Source of the DNA: Sepiola atlantica
Taxonomy: Eukaryota; Mollusca; Cephalopoda; Sepiida; Sepiolidae
Length of the DNA: 64,000 nt
NCBI GenBank assembly: GCA_963556195.1
Contig: CAUVYP010000262.1
Span: 1,302,001-1,366,000, forward strand
Reading direction: 5' to 3'
In this document: positions 50,811-63,257 of the stretch, in pieces
How the letters are laid out: each line of letters starts with the position of its first letter
How positions within the stretch are numbered: the first letter of the stretch is position 1
Translations under genes and position numbers: made by a program
The notes under the pieces: generated by a model
Seen by the model: only the letters and a program-made list of their open reading frames with translations
The model's database searches: none
What the model was told of the DNA's origin: nothing

Positions 50811-50996
50811 TTAGCGCGTTTTAAACTTGATATCGCTTTTGTTTATTACTTCAACATTTATTCGAATTGTGCAACGAAACTTTGCAGACAGTCGCGGGGA
50901 CACATTTTCTACTGAAGTACCAAGTTTCAGAATTGCAGCTCTTGTACTGCCGGAGATATGTCGATACAAACTGAATACGCAAAACATCAACAAAAA
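50811..50996. repeat. Hybrid monomer V/S
   Basis: The front is V (AAACTTG, TTTATTACTTCAAC). CTTAGCAG of V has become CTTTGCAG, and the back is S (CGGGGACACATTTTC, TTTCAGAATTG). The switch lies between monomer positions about 46 and 70. A copy is at 54897. Confidence 0.82.
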
Positions 50997-51182
50997 TTAG
51001 CGCGTTTTAAAGTTGATATCGCTTTTGTTTATAACTTCCACATTTATTCGAATTGTGCAACGAAACTTTGCGGACAACACCGGAGACACATTTTCTACTG
51101 AAGTACTAAGTTTCAGAATTGCAGCTCTTGTACTGCCGGAGATATGTCGATACCAACTGAATACGCAAAACATCAACAAAAT
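50997..51182. repeat. Hybrid monomer P/W
   Basis: The front is P (GCGGACAAC, here followed by ACCGG so the inverted repeat is broken). The back is W (GTACTAAGTTTCAGAATTG, GATACCAAC). Q and Y are skipped. Copies are at 55083 and, with an intact GCGGACAACCGC, at 58240. Confidence 0.82.
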
Positions 51183-51368
51183 TTAGCGCGTTTTAAAGTT
51201 GATATCGCTTTTGTTTATAACTTCCACATTTATTCGAATTGTGCAACGAAACTTTGCAGACAGTCGCGGATAGGCCTTTTCTACTGAAGTACCAAGTTTC
51301 AGAAGTGCAGCTCTAGTACGTCCGGAGATATGTCGATACAAACTGAATACGCAAAACATCAACAAAAT

Positions 51369-51554
51369 TTAGCGCGTTTTAAAGTTGATATCGCTTTTGT
51401 TTATAACTTCTACATTTATTCGAATTGTGCAACGAAACTTTGCAGTCAGTCGCGGATAGGCCTTTTCTACTGAAGTACCAAGTTTCAACAGTGCACCTCT
51501 TGTACTGCCGGAGATATTTCGATACAAACTGAATACGCAAAACATCAACAAAAT
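51369..51554. repeat. Hybrid monomer A/J
   Basis: The front has CAGTCAGTCGCGG of A. The back has GATAGGCC and TTTCAACAGTGCACCTC of J. Everything from M to F is skipped, about a dozen units. TTTATAACTTCTAC at the start suggests a further J-like contribution. Copies are at 55455 and 58612. Confidence 0.8.
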
Positions 51555-51738
51555 TTAGCGCGTTTTAAAGTTGATATCGCTTTTGTTTATAACTTCCACA
51601 TTTATTCGAATTGTGCAACGAAACTTTGCAGACAGTCGCGGAGACATCTTCTACTGAAGTACCAAGTTTCAGAAGTGCAGCTCTTGTACTGCCGGAGATA
51701 TGTCGATACAAACTGAATACGCAAAACATCAACAAAAT
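51555..51738. repeat. 184-bp X monomer in the shortened order
   Basis: Follows the A/J hybrid instead of a true J, as expected if the hybrid brought the J-X junction with it. Confidence 0.9.
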
Positions 51739-51924
51739 TTAGCGCGTTTTAAAGTTGATATCGCTTGTGTTTATAGCTTCCACATTTATTCGAATTGTGC
51801 AACGAAACTTTGCAGACAGTCGCGGGGACAAATTTTCTACTGAAGTACCAAGTTTCAGAATTGCAGCTATTGTACTGCCGGAGATATGTCGATACAAACT
51901 GAATACGTAAAACATCAACAAAAT

Positions 51925-53412
51925 TTAGCGCGTTTTAAACTTGATATCGCTTTAGTTTATTACTTCAACATTTATTCGAATTGTGCAACGAAACTTAGCA
52001 GACAGTCGCGGATAGGCCTTATCTACTGAAGTACCCAGTTTCACAAGTGCAGCTCTAGTACTCCCGGAGATATGTCGATACAAACTGAATACGCAAAACA
52101 TCAACAAAATTTAGCGCGTTTACAAGTTGATATCGCTTTTGTTTATAACTTCCACATTTATTCGAATTGTGCAACGAAACTTTGCAGACAGTCGCGGATA
52201 GACCTTTTCTACTGAAGTACCAAGTTTCAGAAGTGCAGCTTTTGTACTGCCGGAGATATGTCGATACAAACTGAATACGCAAAACATCAACAAAAATTAG
52301 CGCGTTTTAAAGTTGATATCGCTTTTGTTTATAACTTCCACATTTATTCGAATTGTGCAACGAAACTTTGCGGACAACCGCGGATAGGCCTTTTCTACTG
52401 AAGTACCAAGTTTCAACAGTGCAGCTCTTGTACTGCCGGAGATATGTCGATACAAACTGAATACGCAAAACATCAACAAAATTTAGCGCGTTTTAAAGTT
52501 GATATCGCTTCTGTTGATCACTTCTACATTTATACGAATTGTGCAACGAAACTTTTCAGACAGTCGCGGATAGGACTTTTCTACTGAAGTACTAAGTTTC
52601 AGAAGTGCAGCTGTTGTACTGCCGGAGATATGTCGATACAAACTGAATACGCAAAACATCAACAAAATTTAGCGCGTTTTAAAGTTGATATCGCTTTTGT
52701 TTATAACTTCCACATTTATTCGAATTGTGCAACGAAACTTTGCAGACAGTTGCGGATAGGCCTTTTCTAGTGAAGTACCAAGTTTCAGAAGTGCAGCTTT
52801 TGTACTGGGCGAGATATGTTGATACAAACTGAATACGCAAAACATCAACAAAATTTAGCGCGTTTTAAAGTTGATATCGCTTTTGTTTATAACTTCCACA
52901 TTTATTCGAATTGTGCAACGAAACTTTGCAGACAGTCGCGGATACACATTTTCTACTGAAGTACTAAGTTTCAGAATTGCAGCTCTTGTACTGCCGGAGA
53001 TATGTCGATACCAACTGAATACGCAAAACATCAACAAAATTTAGCGCGTTTTAAAGTTGATATCGCTTTTGTTTATAACTTCCACATTTATTCGAATTGT
53101 GCAACGAAACTTTGCAGACAGTCGCGGATAGGCCTTTTCTACTGAAGTACCAAGTTTCAGAAGTGCAGCTCTAGTACGTCCGGAGATATGTCGATACAAA
53201 CTGAATACGCAAAACATCAATAAAATTTAGCGCGTTTTAAAGTTGATATCGCTTTTGTTTATAACTTCCACATTTATTCGAATTGTGCAACGAAACTTTG
53301 CAGACAGTCGCGGATAGACCTTTTCTACTGAAGTAACAAGTTTCAGAAGTGCAGCTTTTGTACGTCCGGAGATATGTCGATACAAACTGAATACGCAAAA
53401 CATCAACAAAAT
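51925..53412. repeat. Eight monomers linking D1 and D2
   Basis: Order: V (51925), T (52111), P/J hybrid (52297), Q (52483), Y (52669), W (52855), G-like (53041), then a unit with GAAGTAACAAG and TTTGTACGTCCGG (53227). The last unit is the one that precedes the 122-codon pair at 49139 in C2. A large internal deletion from G to that unit is therefore implied. Confidence 0.75.
52297..52482. repeat. Hybrid monomer P/J
   Basis: GCGGACAACCGCGG of P is followed by ATAGGCC and TTTCAACAGTGCAGCTC. This is a J-like end with GCAGC where J has GCACC. It is followed by Q, so P-Q adjacency survives the exchange. Confidence 0.72.
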
Positions 53413-54342
53413 TTAGCGCGTTTTAAAGTTGATATCGCTTTTGTTTATAACTTCCACATTTATTCGAATTGTGCAACGAAACTTTGCAGACAGTCGCGGA
53501 GACACATTTTCTAATGAAGTACCAAGTTTCAGAAGTGCAGCTCTTGTACTGCCGGAGATATTTCGATACAAACTTAATACGCAAAACATCAACAAAATTT
53601 AACGCGTTTTAAAGTTGATATCGCTTTTGTTTATAACTTCCACATTTATTCGAATTGTGCAACGAAACTTTGCAGACAGTCGCGGATAGACCTTTTCTAC
53701 TGAAGTACGAAGTTTCAGAAATGCAGCTTTTGTACTGCCGGAGATATGTCGATACAAACTGAATACGCAAAACATCAACAAAAATTAGCGCGTTTTAAAG
53801 TTGATATCGCTTTTGTTTATAACTTCCACATTTATTCGAATTGTGCCACGAAACTGTGCGGACACCCGCGGAGACACATTTTCTACTGAAGTACCAAGTT
53901 TCAGAAGTGCAGCTCTTGTACTGCCGGATATATTTCGATACAAACTGAATACGCAAAACATCAACAAAATTTAGCGCGTTTTAAAGTTGATATCGCTTTT
54001 GTTTGTAACTTCCACATTTATTCGAATTGTGCAACGAAACTTTGCAGACAGTCGCGGATAGGCCTTTTCTACTGAATTACCAAGTTTCAGAAGTGCAGCT
54101 TAAGTGCTGCCGGAGATATGTCGATACAAACTGAATACGCAAAACATCAACAAAATTTAGCGCGTTTTAAAGTTGATATCGCTTTTGTTTATCACTTCTA
54201 CATTTATTCGAATTGTGCAACAAAACTTTGCAGACAGTCGCGGATAGGCCTTTTCTACTGAAGTACCAAGTTTCAACAGTGCACCTCTTGTACTGCCGGA
54301 GATATTTCGATACAAACTGAATACGCAAAACATCAACAAAAT

Positions 54343-54526
54343 TTAGCGCGTTTTAAAGTTGATATCGCTTTTGTTTATAACTTCCACATTTATTCGAATT
54401 GTGCAACGAAACTTTGCAGACAGTCGCGGAGACATCTTCTACTGAAGTACCAAGTTTCAGAAGTGCAGCTCTTGTACTGCCGGAGATATGTCGATACAAA
54501 CTGAATACGCAAAACATCAACAAAAT
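54343..54526. repeat. 184-bp X monomer in D2
   Basis: Ordinary X unit after J (54157). Confidence 0.9.
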
Positions 54527-54710
54527 TTAGCGCGTTTTAAAGTTGATATCGCTTTTGTTTATAGCTTCAACATTTATTCGAATTGTGCCACGAAACTTTG
54601 CAGACAGTCGCGGAGACATCTTCTACTGAAGTACCAAGTTTCAGAAGTGCAGCTCTTGTACTGCCGGAGATATGTCGATACAAACTGAATACGCAAAACA
54701 TCAACAAAAT
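54527..54710. repeat. Extra 184-bp hybrid monomer S/X
   Basis: The front is S (TTTATAGCTTCAAC, GTGCCACG). The back is X (GAGACATCTTC, CTCTTGTACTG). It lies between X (54343) and S (54711), exactly what misaligned exchange of X with S would add. D1 lacks it at the matching place (50625). Confidence 0.9.
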
Positions 54711-55640
54711 TTAGCGCGTTTTAAAGTTGATATCGCTTTTGTTTATAGCTTCAACATTTATTCGAATTGTGCCACGAAACTTTGCAGACAGTCGCGGGGA
54801 CACATTTTCTACTGAAGTACCAAGTTCCAGAATTGCAGCTCTTGTACTGCCGGAGATATGTCGATACAAACTGAATACGTAAAACATCAACAAAATTTAG
54901 CGCGTTTTAAACTTGATATCGCTTTTGTTTATTACTTCAACATTTATTCGAATTGTGCAACGAAACTTTGCAGACAGTCGCGGGGACACATTTTCTACTG
55001 AAGTACCAAGTTTCAGAATTGCAGCTCTTGTACTGCCGGAGATATGTCGATACAAACTGAATACGCAAAACATCAACAAAAATTAGCGCGTTTTAAAGTT
55101 GATATCGCTTTTGTTTATAACTTCCACATTTATTCGAATTGTGCAACGAAACTTTGCGGACAACACCGGAGACACATTTTCTACTGAAGTACTAAGTTTC
55201 AGAATTGCAGCTCTTGTACTGCCGGAGATATGTCGATACCAACTGAATACGCAAAACATCAACAAAATTTAGCGCGTTTTAAAGTTGATATCGCTTTTGT
55301 TTATAACTTCCACATTTATTCGAATTGTGCAACGAAACTTTGCAGACAGTCGCGGATAGGCCTTTTCTACTGCAGTACCAAGTTTCAGAAGTGCAGCTCT
55401 TGTACGTCCGGAGATATGTCGATACAAACTGAATACGCAAAACATCAACAAAATTTAGCGCGTTTTAAAGTTGATATCGCTTTTGTTTATAACTTCTACA
55501 TTTATTCGAATTGTGCAACGAAACTTTGCAGTCAGTCGCGGATAGGCCTTTTCTACTGAAGTACCAAGTTTCAACAGTGCACCTCTTGTACTGCCGGAGA
55601 TATTTCGATACAAACTGAATACGCAAAACATCAACAAAAT

Positions 55641-55824
55641 TTAGCGCGTTTTAAAGTTGATATCGCTTTTGTTTATAACTTCCACATTTATTCGAATTGT
55701 GCAACGAAACTTTGCAGACAGTCGCGGAGACATCTTCTACTGAAGTACCAAGTTTCAGAAGTGCAGCTCTTGTACTGCCGGAGATATGTCGATACAAACT
55801 GAATACGCAAAACATCAACAAAAT
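55641..55824. repeat. 184-bp X monomer after the 55455 A/J hybrid
   Basis: Copy of 51555-51738 at the 4,086-bp offset. Confidence 0.9.
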
Positions 55825-56010
55825 TTAGCGCGTTTTAAAGTTGATATCGCTTGTGTTTATAGCTTCCACATTTATTCGAATTGTGCAACGAAACTTTGCA
55901 GACAGTCGCGGATAGACCTTTTCTACTGAAGTACCAAGTTTCAGAAGTGCAGCTTTTGTACGTCCGGAGATATGTCGATACAAACTGAATACGCAAAACA
56001 TCAACAAAAT
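55825..56010. repeat. Hybrid monomer S-like/untagged
   Basis: The front matches 51739 (GCTTGTGTTTATAGC). The back matches 53227 or 56011 (GGATAGACC, TTTGTACGTCCGG). It closes D2 and starts the copy of the pre-N segment. Confidence 0.78.
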
Positions 56011-57868
56011 TTAGCGCGTTTTAAAGTTGATATCGCTTTTGTTTATAACTTCCACATTTATTCGAATTGTGCAACGAAACTTTGCAGACAGTCGCGGATA
56101 GACCTTTTCTACTGAAGTAACAAGTTTCAGAAGTGCAGCTTTTGTACGTCCGGAGATATGTCGATACAAACTGAATACGCAAAACATCAACAAAATTTAG
56201 CGCGTTTTAAAGTTGATATCGCTTTTGTTTATAACTTCCACATTTATTCGAATTGTGCAACGAAACTTTGCAGACAGTCGCGGATACACATTTTCTACTG
56301 AAGTACCAAGTTTCAGAAGTGCAGCTCTTGTACTGCCGGAGATATTTCGATACAAACTTAATACGCAAAACATCAACAAAATGTAGCGCGTTTTAAAGTT
56401 GATATCGCTTTTGTTTATAACTTCCACATTTATTCGAATTGTGCAACGAAACTTTGCAGACAGTCGCGGATAGACCTTTTCTACTGAAGTACCAAGTTTC
56501 AGAAGTGCAGCTTTTGTACTGCCGGAGATATGTCGATACAAACTGAATACGCAAAACATCAACAAAATTTAGCGCGTTTTAAAGTTGATATCGCTTTTGT
56601 TTATAACTTCCACATTTATTCGAATTGTGCAACGAAACTTTGCAGACAGTCGCGGAGACACATTTTCTAATGAAGTACCAAGTTTCAGAAGTGCAGCTCT
56701 TGTACTGCCGGAGATATTTCGATACAAACTTAATACGCAAAACATCAACAAAATTTAACGCGTTTTAAAGTTGATATCGCTTTTGTTTATAACTTCCACA
56801 TTTATTCGAATTGTGCAACGAAACTTTGCAGACAGTCGCGGATAGACCTTTTCTACTGAAGTACGAAGTTTCAGAAATGCAGCTTTTGTACTGCCGGAGA
56901 TATGTCGATACAAACTGAATACGCAAAACATCAACAAAAATTAGCGCGTTTTAAAGTTGATATCGCTTTTGTTTATAACTTCCACATTTATTCGAATTGT
57001 GCCACGAAACTGTGCGGACACCCGCGGAGACACATTTTCTACTGAAGTACCAAGTTTCAGAAGTGCAGCTCTTGTACTGCCGGAGATATTTCGATACAAA
57101 CTGAATACGCAAAACATCAACAAATTTTAGCGCGTTTTAAAGTTGATATCGCTTTTGTTTGTAACTTCCACATTTATTCGAATTGTGCAACGAAACTTTG
57201 CAGACAGTCGCGGATAGGCCTTTTCTACTGAATAACCAAGTTTCAGAAGTGCAGCTCAAGTGCTGCCGGAGATATGTCGATACAAACTGAATACGCAAAA
57301 CATCAACAAAATTTAGCGCGTTTTAAAGTTGATATCGCTTTTGTTTATCACTTCTACATTTATTCGAATTGTGCAACAAAACTTTGCAGACAGTCGCGGA
57401 TAGGCCTTTTCTACTGAAGTACCAAGTTTCAACAGTGCACCTCTTGTACTGCCGGAGATATTTCGATACAAACTGAATACGCAAAACATCAACAAAATTT
57501 AGCGCGTTTTAAAGTTGATATCTCTTTTGTTTATAACTTCCACATTTATTCGAATTGTGCAACGAAACTTTGCAGACAGTCGCGGAGACATCTTCTACTG
57601 AAGTACCAAGTTTCAGAAGTGCAGCTCTTGTACTGCCGGAGATATGTCGATACAAACTGAATACGCAAAACATCAACAAAATTTAGCGCGTTTTAAAGTT
57701 GATATCGCTTTTGTTTATAGCTTCCACATTTATTCGAATTGTGCAACGAAACTTTGCAGACAGTCGCGGGGACACATTTTCTACTGAAGTACCAAGTTTC
57801 AGAATTGCAGCTCTTGTACTGCCGGAGATATGTCGATACAAACTGAATACGTAAAACATCAACAAAAT
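56011..57868. repeat. Copy E, ten monomers matching 48953-50810
   Basis: The ten units follow the order of 48953-50810 at a constant offset of 7,058 bp: five untagged units, N F J X S. S here keeps TTTATAGCTTCCAC, whereas the C2/D copies have TTTATAGCTTCAAC and GTGCCACG. Confidence 0.85.
57499..57682. repeat. 184-bp X monomer in E
   Basis: X unit between J (57313) and S (57683). ATATCTCTTTTG near 57520 is a private change. Confidence 0.9.
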
Positions 57869-58053
57869 TTAGCGCGTTTTAACTTGATATCGCTTTTGTT
57901 TATTACTTCAACATTTATTCGAATTGTGCAACGAAACTTAGCAGACAGTCGCGGATAGGCCTTATCTACTGAAGTACCCAGTTTCACAAGTGCAGCTCTA
58001 GTACTCCCGGAGATATGTCGATACAAACTGAATACGCAAAACATCAACAAAAT
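57869..58053. repeat. 185-bp V monomer, 1-bp deletion
   Basis: GTTTTAACTTG near 57875-57885 lacks one A of the V-type GTTTTAAACTTG. The change is private to this copy of V. Confidence 0.9.
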
Positions 58054-58797
58054 TTAGCGCGTTTACAAGTTGATATCGCTTTTGTTTATAACTTCCACAT
58101 TTATTCGAATTGTGCAACGAAACTTTGCAGACAGTCGCGGATAGACCTTTTCTACTGAAGTACCAAGTTTCAGAATTGCAGCTCTTGTACTGCCGGAGAT
58201 ATGTCGATACAAACTGAATACGCAAAACATCAACAAAAATTAGCGCGTTTTAAAGTTGATATCGCTTTTGTTTATAACTTCCACATTTATTCGAATTGTG
58301 CAACGAAACTTTGCGGACAACCGCGGAGACACATTTTCTACTGAAGTACTAAGTTTCAGAATTGCAGCTCTTGTACTGCCGGAGATATGTCGATACCAAC
58401 TGAATACGCAAAACATCAACAAAATTTAGCGCGTTTTAAAGTTGATATCGCTTTTGTTTATAACTTCCACATTTATTCGAATTGTGCAACGAAACTTTGC
58501 AGACAGTCGCGGATATGCCTTTTCTACTGAAGTACCAAGTTTCAGAAGTGCAGCTCTAGTACGTCCGGAGATATGTCGATACAAACTGAATACGCAAAAC
58601 ATCAACAAAATTTAGCGCGTTTTAAAGTTGATATCGCTTTTGTTTATAACTTCCACATTTATTCGAATTGTGCAACGAAACTTTGCAGTCATTGTCGGAT
58701 AGGCCTTTTCTACTGAAGTACCAAGTTTCAACAGTGCAGCTCTTGTACTGCCGGAGATATTTCGATACAAACTGAATACGCAAAACATCAACAAAAT

Positions 58798-58981
58798 TTA
58801 GCGCGTTTTAAAGTTGATATCGCTTTTGTTTATAACTTCCACATTTATTCGAATTGTGCAACGAAACTTTGCAGACAGTCGCGGAGACATCTTCTACTGA
58901 AGTACGAAGTTTCAGAAGTGCAGCTCTTGTACTGCCGGAGATATGTCGATACAAACTGAATACGCAAAACATCAACAAAAT
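58798..58981. repeat. 184-bp X monomer in the shortened form
   Basis: X unit with GAAGTACGAAG where other X copies have GAAGTACCAAG. The next unit starts with a mutated AATTAAGCGCG. Confidence 0.9.
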
Positions 58982-59167
58982 TAAGCGCGTTTTTAAGTTG
59001 ATATCGCTTTTGTTTATAGCTTCCACATTTATTCGAATTGTGCAACGAAACTTTGCAGACAGTCGCGGGGACACATTTTCTACTGAAGTACCAAGTTTCA
59101 GAATTGCAGCTCTTGTACTGCCGGAGATATGTCGATACAAACTGATTACGTAAAACATCAACAAAAT

Positions 59168-62100
59168 TTAGCGCGTTTTAAACTTGATATCGCTTTTGTT
59201 TATTACTTCAACATTTATTCGAATTGTGCAACGAAACTTAGCAGACAGTCGCGGATAGGCCTTATCTACTGAAGTACCCAGTTTCACCAGTGCAGCTCTA
59301 GTACTCCCGGAGATATGTCGATACAAACTGAATACGCAAAACATCAACAAAATTTAGCGCGTTTACAAGTTGATATCGCTTTTGTATATAACTTCCACAT
59401 TTATTCGAATTGTGCAACGAAACTTTGCAGACAGTCGCGGATAGACCTTTTCTACTGAAGTACCAAGTTTCAGAAGTGCAGCTTTTGTACTGCCGGAGAT
59501 ATGTCGATACAAACTGAATACGCAAAACATCAACAAAAATTAGCGCGTTTTAAAGTTGATATCGCTTTTGTTTATAACTTCCACATTTATTCGAATTGTG
59601 CAACGAAACTTTGCGGACAACCGCGGAGACACATTTTCTACTGAAGTACCAAGTTTCAGAAGTGCAGCTCAAGTACTGCCGGAGATATGTCGATACAAAC
59701 TGAATACGCAAAACATCAACAAAATTTAGCGCGTTTTAAAGTTGATATCGCTTTTGTTGATCACTTCTACATTTATACGAATTGTGCAACGAAACTTTTC
59801 AGACAGTCGCGGATAGGACTTTTCTACTGAAGTACTAAGTTTCAGAAGTGCAGCTTTTGTACTGCCGGAGATATGTCGATACAAACTGAATACGCAAAAC
59901 ATCAACAAAATTTAGCGCGTTTTAAAGTTGATATCGCTTTTGTTTATAACTTCCACATTTATTCGAATTGTGCAACGAAACTTTGCAGACAGTTGCGGAT
60001 AGGCCTTTTCTAGTGAAGTACCAAGTTTCAGAAGTGCAGCTTTTGTACTGGGCGAGATATGTTGATACAAACTGAATACGCAAAACATCAACAAAATTTA
60101 GCGCGTTTTAAAGTTGATATCGCTTTTGTTTATAACTTCCACATTTATTCGAATTGTGCAACGAAACTTTGCAGACAGTCGCGGATACACATTTTCTACT
60201 GAAGTACTAAGTTTCAGAATTGCAGCTCTTGTACTTCCGGAGATATGTCGATACCAACTTAATACGCAAAACATCAACAAAATTTAGCGCGTTTTAAAGT
60301 TGATATCGCTTTTGTTTATAACTTCCACATTTATTCGAATTGTGCAACGAAACTTTGCAGACAGTCGCGGATAGGCCTTTTCTACTGAAGTACCAAGTTT
60401 CAGAAGTGCAGCTCTAGTACGTCCGGAGATATGTCGATACAAACTGAATACGCAAAACATCAACAAAATTTAGCGCGTTTTAAAGTTGATATCGCTTTTG
60501 TTTATAACTTCCACATTTATTCGAATTGTGCAACGAAACTTTGCAGTCAGTCGCGGATAGACCTTTTCTACTGAAGTACCAAGTTTCAGAAGTGCAGCTT
60601 TTGTACTGCCGGCAATATGTCGATACAAACTGAATACGCAAAACATCAACAAAATTTAGCGCGTTTTAAAGTTGATATCGCTTTTGTTTATAACTTCCAC
60701 ATTTATTCGAATTGTGCAACGAAACTTTGCAGACAGTCGCGGAGACACATTTTCTACTCAAGTACGAAGTTTCAGATATGCAGCTCTTGTACTGCCGAAG
60801 ATATTTCGATACAAACTGAATACGCAAAACATCAACAAAATTTAGCGCGTTTTAAAGTTGATATCGCTTTTGTTTATAACTTCCACATTTATTCGAATTG
60901 TGCAACGAAACTTTGCAGACAGTCGCGCATAGGCCTTTTCTAGTGCAGTACCAAGTTTCAGAAGTGCAGCTCCAGTACTGCGGGAGATATGTCGATACAA
61001 ACTGAATACGCCAAACATCAACAAAATTTAGCGCGTTTTAAAGTTGATATCGCTTTTGTTTATAACTTCCACATTTATTCGAATTGTGCAACGAAACTTT
61101 GCAGACAGTCGCGGAGACACATTTTCTACTGAATTACCAAGATTCAGAAGTGCAGCTCTTGTACTGCTGGAGATATGTCGATACAAACTGAATACGCAAA
61201 ACATCAACAAAATTTAGCGCGTTTTAAAGTTGATATCGCTTTTGTTTATAACTTCCACATTTATTCGAATTGTGCAACGAAACTTTGCAGACAGTCGCGG
61301 ATAGGCCTTTTCTACTGAAGTACCAAGTTTCAGAATTGCAGCTTTTGTACTGCCGGAGATATGTCGATACAAACTGAATACGCAAAACATCAACAAAATT
61401 TAGCGCGTTTTAAAGTTGATATCGCTTTTGTTTATAACTTCCACATTTATTCGAATTGTGCAACGAAACTTTGCAGACAGTGGCGGAGACACATTTTCTA
61501 CTGAAGTTCCAAGTTTCAGAATTGCAGCTCTTGTACTGCCGGAGATATGTCGATACAAACTGAATACGCAAAACATCAACAAAATTTAGCGCGCTTTAAA
61601 GTTGATATCGCTTTTGTTTATAACTTCCACATTTATTCGAATTGTGCAACGAAACTTTGCGGACAGTCGCGGATAGGCCTTTTCCACTGAAGTACCAAGT
61701 TTCAGAAGAGCAGCTCTAGTACTGCCGGAGATATGTCGATACAAACTGAATACGCAAAACATCAACAAAATTTAGCGCGTTTTAAAGTGGATATCGCTTT
61801 TGTTTATAACTTCCACATTTATTCGAATTGTGCAACGAAACTTTGCAGACAGTCGCGGATAGACCTTTTCTACTGAAGTACCAAGTTTCAGAAGTGCAGC
61901 TTTTGTACTGCCGGAGATATGTCGATACAAACTGAATACGCAAAACATCAACAAAATTTAGCGCGTTTTAAAGTTGATATCGCTTTTGTTTATAACTTCC
62001 ACATTTATTCGAATTGTGCAACGAAACTTTGCAGACAGTCGCGGATACACATTTTCTACTGAAGTACCAAGCTTCAGAAGTGCAGCTCTTGTACTGCCGG

Positions 62101-63257
62101 AGATATTTCGATACAAACTGAATACGCAAAACATCAACAAAATTTAGCGCGTTTTAAAGTTGATATCGCTTTTGTTTATAACTTCCACATTTATTCGAAT
62201 TGTGCAACAAAACTTTGCAGACAGTCGCGGATAGACCTTTTCTACTGAAGTACGAAGTTTAAGAAATGCAGCTTTTGTACTGCCGGAGATATGTCGATAC
62301 AAACTGAATACGCAAAACATCAACAAAAATTAGCGCGTTTTAAAGTTTATATCGCTTTTGTTTATAACTTCCACATTTATTCGAATTGTGCAACGAAACT
62401 GTGCGGACACCCGCGGAGACACATTTTCTACTGAAGTACCAAGTTTCAGAAGTGCAGCTCTTGTACTGCCGGAGATATGTCGATACAAACTGAATACGCA
62501 AAACATCAACAAAATTTAGCGCGTTTTAAAGTTGATATCGCTTTTGTTTGTAACTTCCACATTTATTCGAATTGTGCAACGAAACTTTGCAGACAGTCGC
62601 GGATAGGCCTTTTCTACTGAACTACCAAGTTTCAGAAGTGCAGCTCAAGTACTGCCGGAGATATGTCGATACAAACTGAATACGCAAAACATCAACAAAA
62701 TTTAGCGCGTTTATAAGTTGATATCGCTTTTGTTTATCACTTCTACATTTATTCGAATTGTGCAACAAAACTTTGCAGACAGTCGCGGATAGGCATTTTC
62801 TACTGAAGTACCAAGTTTCAACAGTGCACCTCTTGTACTGCCGGAGATATTTCGATACAAACTGAATACGCAAAACATCAACAAAATTCAGCGCGTTTTA
62901 AAGTTGATATCGCTTTTGTTTATAACTTCCACATTTATTCGAATTGTGCAACGAAACTTTGCAGACAGTCGCGGAGACATCTTCTACTGAAGTACCAAGT
63001 TTCAGAAGTGCAGCTCTTGTACTGCCGGAGATATGTCGATACAAACTGAATACGCAAAACATCAACAAAATTTAGCGCGTTTTAAAGTTGATATCGCTTT
63101 TGTTTATAGCTTCCACATTTATTCGAATTGTGCAACGAAACTTTGCAGACAGTCGCGGGGACACATTTTCTACTGGAGTACCAAGTTTCAGAAGTGCAGC
63201 TCTTGTACTGCCGGAGATATGTCGATACAAACTGAATACGTAAAACATCAACAAAAT
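59168..63257. repeat. Complete higher-order repeat, 22 monomers, 4,090 bp
   Basis: V59168, T59354, P59540, Q59726, Y59912, W60098, G60284, A60470, M60656, K60842, D61028, six untagged units (61214-62329), N62330, F62516, J62702, X62888, S63072, then V again at 63258. No hybrid junction was found, so I take it as the reference order. W here has the mixed box GATACACA, combining both box states. Confidence 0.88.
62888..63071. repeat. 184-bp X monomer in the 22-unit repeat
   Basis: Last X unit in the window. It starts with a mutated AATTCAGCGCG. Confidence 0.9.

Larger units (their letters stand above)
49511..51924. repeat. Copy D1 (partly overlapping C2)
   Basis: Two untagged units, N F J X S, then V/S hybrid (50811), P/W hybrid (50997), G, A/J hybrid (51369), X, S-like (51739). 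This order recurs at 53413-55824 with one additional 184-bp unit. The repeated hybrids show that the rearranged order was itself amplified. Confidence 0.85.
53413..55824. repeat. Copy D2
   Basis: Matches D1 at an offset of 3,902 bp up to the X unit and 4,086 bp after it. The difference of 184 bp is one extra X-derived unit. GGATATATTTCG near 53927 is a private change in N. The match ends inside 55825, where an S-like front joins another unit. Confidence 0.87.
57869..59167. repeat. Shortened higher-order form, seven monomers, 1,299 bp
   Basis: Order: V, T, P/W, G, A/J, X, S-like, then V again at 59168. All hybrids match those of D1 and D2 in type, but details differ: GCGGACAACCGC is intact and A/J has CAGTCATTGTCGG. 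The seven-unit form bypasses Q-Y and M-to-F of the full order. Confidence 0.82.
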
